Program-made: the position numbers and the translations under genes | The notes under the pieces: generated by a model | What the model saw: the letters and a program-made list of their open reading frames with translations, nothing else | Told to the model about the DNA's origin: nothing | The model's database searches: none | Part shown: positions 6,827 through 7,459 of the stretch, piece after piece | How the letters are laid out: every line of letters begins with the position of its first letter | Numbering within the stretch: the first letter of the stretch is position 1 | Assembly: GCA_003455945.1 (NCBI GenBank) | Contig: DMPQ01000498.1 | Span: forward strand, 2,009 to 9,467 | DNA: 7,459 nt | Direction of reading: 5' to 3' | Source of the DNA: Planctomycetaceae bacterium | Lineage (GTDB): Bacteria > Planctomycetota > Planctomycetia > Pirellulales > Pirellulaceae

Positions 6827-7459
6827 TCAGCGACCGAGGATCACCTGAAAGACTCGTGCGAGGCCGTCGAGCGGATGATCGACCAGCAACTGGAACAGCC
6901 GCGGCTCGACCAGCAGGCCGAGTCCGACCAGGAGCACGGTGCCGACGAGAATCGCTTCGCTCAGCCACTGGATGCGCCGCTCGTTCCGCTTGAGCGAGAC
7001 CCAGAAGCCGCGCGGCGGCGTCGCGTCTCCCGGAACGATGCCGAGGACCGGCAGGTCGAGTGCTTCGGAGACATCGCCGGTCGAGAAGAACCGATCGGGC
7101 TGACGATTCAGGTTCCAGCCGTAGGCAAGACCGAGTCCTGCCGCGAGCAGACTCATCAGCAGCCAATGCCCCGAGCGGATCGCGGCGCCGCTCGGACCCG
7201 GCTCGACCGCCAGTTCGACGACGCGCACCTGAGCCTCGTCGGTCCCTGATCCCGAGAACCAGCTCGTCAGTTCGTCGTCCAGCTGCGTTTCGTCGCCGAG
7301 CAGCCCTTGGGCTTCGCCGCGAAGGGCATCGAGCGCCTGTTGCGTCGAGCTGAGCTGCTCGATCGCCGCATCGGTCTCGACCTTGGGCGTCGTCGTTTCG
7401 GTACGGTTGGCGGCGTTGTAGAACTCGTTGACCTGCTCGGTCGCTCCGATCGCGACGAG
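6827..7459 (-). CDS. GumC/Wzz-family polysaccharide chain-length or export protein, C-terminal part (partial)
   Basis: The frame is open to the right edge and ends with TGA at 6827, giving 210 residues of the C-terminal part; the start lies outside the window. Residues about 25-65 are charged, Gln/Leu-rich and likely helical (the end of the periplasmic coiled coil). EAQVRVVELAVEPGPSG (75-91) followed by a membrane helix at about 98-116 and the motif LPVLGIVP (136-143) are the classic C-terminal signature of Wzz/GumC proteins, which span the inner membrane and set length or couple synthesis to the outer-membrane exporter. In this family the cytoplasmic end contacts the BY-kinase. Unusually, a further membrane helix follows at about 168-184 (AILVGTVLLVGLGLLV), then an amphipathic end. 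It is the first visible gene of the minus-strand operon; a 50-bp gap separates it from the ATPase gene. Confidence 0.85.
   Translation of the reverse strand, partial: LVAIGATEQVNEFYNAANRTETTTPKVETDAAIEQLSSTQQALDALRGEAQGLLGDETQLDDELTSWFSGSGTDEAQVRVVELAVEPGPSGAAIRSGHWLLMSLLAAGLGLAYGWNLNRQPDRFFSTGDVSEALDLPVLGIVPGDATPPRGFWVSLKRNERRIQWLSEAILVGTVLLVGLGLLVEPRLFQLLVDHPLDGLARVFQVILGR

Noticed and set aside
6777..7166. Upstream in-frame extension of the ATPase
   Set aside because: It would overlap the recognised Wzz-like C-terminus and has no domain; ExeA-like proteins start at the MTTDLFRFRHRPF segment.
1..7459. tRNA, rRNA, CRISPR array, insertion sequence or attachment site
   Set aside because: Reading both strands, I found no spaced direct repeats, transposase-like frames or terminal inverted repeats, and nothing resembling tRNA or rRNA.

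Overview
The window is high-GC bacterial DNA (about two thirds G+C by eye) with tightly packed genes. The gene content suggests Planctomycetota. It holds a secreted DUF1080-type protein, an exported thioredoxin-fold protein with a helical-repeat C-terminus, and an exopolysaccharide block built from a GumC/Wzz-like protein, an ExeA-type AAA ATPase and a kinase-like protein. This assignment is an inference from gene families; no marker gene is present.

Left part (1-2470). A partial gene leaves the left edge on the minus strand: the first 65 residues of a secreted 3-keto-disaccharide hydrolase-like (DUF1080) protein. A 264-bp divergent intergenic region follows (196-459), with an inverted repeat, an AT-rich island and a G-run block. 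Two plus-strand genes come next: a small VanZ-family membrane protein (460-861) and a 490-residue exported thioredoxin-fold/TPR-like protein with a CIWC active site (998-2470). A short gap with two small hairpins (2471-2563) separates these from convergent genes.

Right part (2564-7459). Four minus-strand genes form one compact operon, read from right to left. They are the C-terminal part of a GumC/Wzz-like chain-length protein (cut by the right edge), an ExeA-family AAA ATPase with a 330-residue acidic, probably disordered tail, a 464-residue protein resembling a polysaccharide tyrosine kinase (BY-kinase, CpsD-like) but without a Walker A motif and without any tyrosine, and a WbpP/TviC-like nucleotide-sugar 4-epimerase. 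Gaps are 50 bp, 44 bp and a 1-base TGATG overlap. The set resembles the core of exosortase-type/EPS loci, where a Wzz-like protein spans the periplasm, cytoplasmic P-loop proteins control assembly and an epimerase supplies sugar precursor.

The points most worth a second look are the tyrosine-free, P-loop-less kinase relative, a short acidic motif (DLI(V)IDDxP-like) shared between its linker and the tail of the neighbouring ATPase, and a strong excess of the palindrome CGATCG across the whole window.
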